This document shows, piece after piece, positions 5,078 through 5,673 of a stretch of DNA of 5,673 nucleotides (its first letter is position 1; each line of letters starts with the position of its first letter). This stretch comes from Gelria sp. (lineage in GTDB: Bacteria; Bacillota; Syntrophomonadia; Syntrophomonadales; Syntrophomonadaceae): contig DUMX01000088.1 in NCBI GenBank assembly GCA_012839665.1, positions 1 to 5,673 of the forward strand. The letters run 5' to 3'. Both the position numbers and the translations under genes were made by a program. Under the pieces are notes generated by a model. That model was not told where the DNA came from, did not search any database, and saw only the letters and a program-made list of their open reading frames with translations.

Positions 5078-5673
5078 ATGGCAAAAACTGTTGGCATTGG
5101 CGTAACCGGAGGTATTGCGGCATATAAGGTTGCCGAACTAGTTAGCCGGCTTAAGAAAGATGATATAGATGTCATAGTAATTATGACCGAAGCAGCAACA
5201 GAATTCATTACGCCACTAACATTTAGAACTCTTTCCGGTCGTGAAGTACTGGTAGACTTATGGGATGATTCGAAAGAGTGGAAGGTACAGCATGTTGGAG
5301 TTGCTGAAGAGCTTGATTTATTAGTTATAGCACCTGCTACCGCAAATTTTATAGCCAAAATAGCCCATGGCTTAGCTGATGACCTTCTATCAACCATTGT
5401 TCTAGCTAATACTGCTCCTTTGCTAGTAGTTCCCGCTATGAACCATAACATGTATAAAAATCAGACGGTCCAGGATAATATTGATAAGGTTAAAAACTAT
5501 GGTTATACGGTTATGGAGCCGGATAGCGGAGACCTCGCTTGTGGTGAAAGTGGTCAAGGAAGATTGCCGGAAATAGACCACATCTATGCCGAAATTAAGA
5601 AGTTATTGCATCCACGCCAAGATTTATTAGGTAAACGGTTGATGGTAAATGCCGGTACTACTTGTGAAGACAT
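5078..5673 (+). CDS. coaBC: CoaBC bifunctional phosphopantothenoylcysteine decarboxylase/synthase (3' end cut by window)
   Basis: The frame is open from ATG 5078 to the window end, 198 codons of a protein usually near 400. CoaBC joins phosphopantothenate to cysteine using CTP (CoaB, C-terminal) and then decarboxylates the product to 4'-phosphopantetheine with FMN (CoaC, N-terminal), the middle of coenzyme A synthesis. The whole CoaC domain is present: GVTGGIAAYK (8-17) for FMN binding, the catalytic His72 in VQHVGVAE, APATANFIAKIAHG (85-98), the PAMNHNMY motif with N122 (119-126), and the lid cysteine C155 in LACGESGQGRLPE. CoaB begins near residue 185 with GKRLMVNAGTTCED, where relatives usually read AG-T/P-TRE; here Cys196 sits at the arginine position. 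It follows rpoZ by 3 bp. In B. subtilis priA, def and fmt come next, which would be a test of the synteny. Confidence 0.96.
   Translation, partial: MAKTVGIGVTGGIAAYKVAELVSRLKKDDIDVIVIMTEAATEFITPLTFRTLSGREVLVDLWDDSKEWKVQHVGVAEELDLLVIAPATANFIAKIAHGLADDLLSTIVLANTAPLLVVPAMNHNMYKNQTVQDNIDKVKNYGYTVMEPDSGDLACGESGQGRLPEIDHIYAEIKKLLHPRQDLLGKRLMVNAGTTCED

Noticed and set aside
5071..5451. Minus-strand open frame of 126 codons
   Set aside because: It is antisense to the catalytic CoaC domain, whose motifs are intact on the + strand; the Ser/Thr-rich product looks like a shadow.
1..5673. CRISPR array, phage, transposon, toxin-antitoxin or defence system
   Set aside because: No spaced direct repeats, transposase, integrase or such gene pair is visible; all sequence is explained by conserved housekeeping genes and short gaps.

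Overview
The window is an ordinary chromosomal stretch from a low-to-mid-GC Firmicute, most likely a clostridial anaerobe (a Syntrophomonas-like or related lineage is a guess). Three things point there. The gene order Ca2+-ATPase ... yicC/yloC - remA - gmk - rpoZ - coaBC matches the Bacillus subtilis ylo cluster (yloB-yloC-remA-gmk-rpoZ-coaBC). RemA occurs mainly in Firmicutes and some other bacteria. Lysine and DAP synthesis uses the one-step aminotransferase DapL, which is common in Clostridia. All real genes lie on the + strand.

Layout. Bases 1-245 form a long, essentially perfect inverted repeat (101-bp arms, 43-bp centre) that folds the P-type ATPase sequence back on itself. Everything upstream of about base 102 is therefore not the native upstream part of that gene. 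This looks like an assembly or amplification chimera at a contig end. From 102 to 947 runs the C-terminal third of a SERCA-type Ca2+-ATPase (end of the P domain, then M5-M10). Next come dapF (1006-1839) and dapL (1892-3064), the last two steps to meso-diaminopimelate. They are followed by yicC (3069-3947), remA (3980-4246), gmk (4265-4858), rpoZ (4859-5074) and the 5' two thirds or so of a coaBC fusion (5078 to the window end). There is no non-coding gap longer than 60 bp apart from the folded-back arm at the left edge.

The genes from dapF to coaBC are packed with gaps of 0-52 bp, so they are probably one transcription unit, perhaps with an internal promoter before dapL. Together they supply meso-DAP for peptidoglycan and lysine (dapF, dapL), RNA turnover (yicC), a DNA-binding developmental regulator (remA), GDP synthesis (gmk), an RNA polymerase subunit (rpoZ) and coenzyme A synthesis (coaBC). 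I see no mobile element, CRISPR array, tRNA, rRNA or defence system, and no convincing new system. The points worth a second look are the terminal inverted repeat, the dapF-dapL pair lying inside the ylo cluster, the unusual leader of remA, and the two consecutive TTG starts (gmk, rpoZ).
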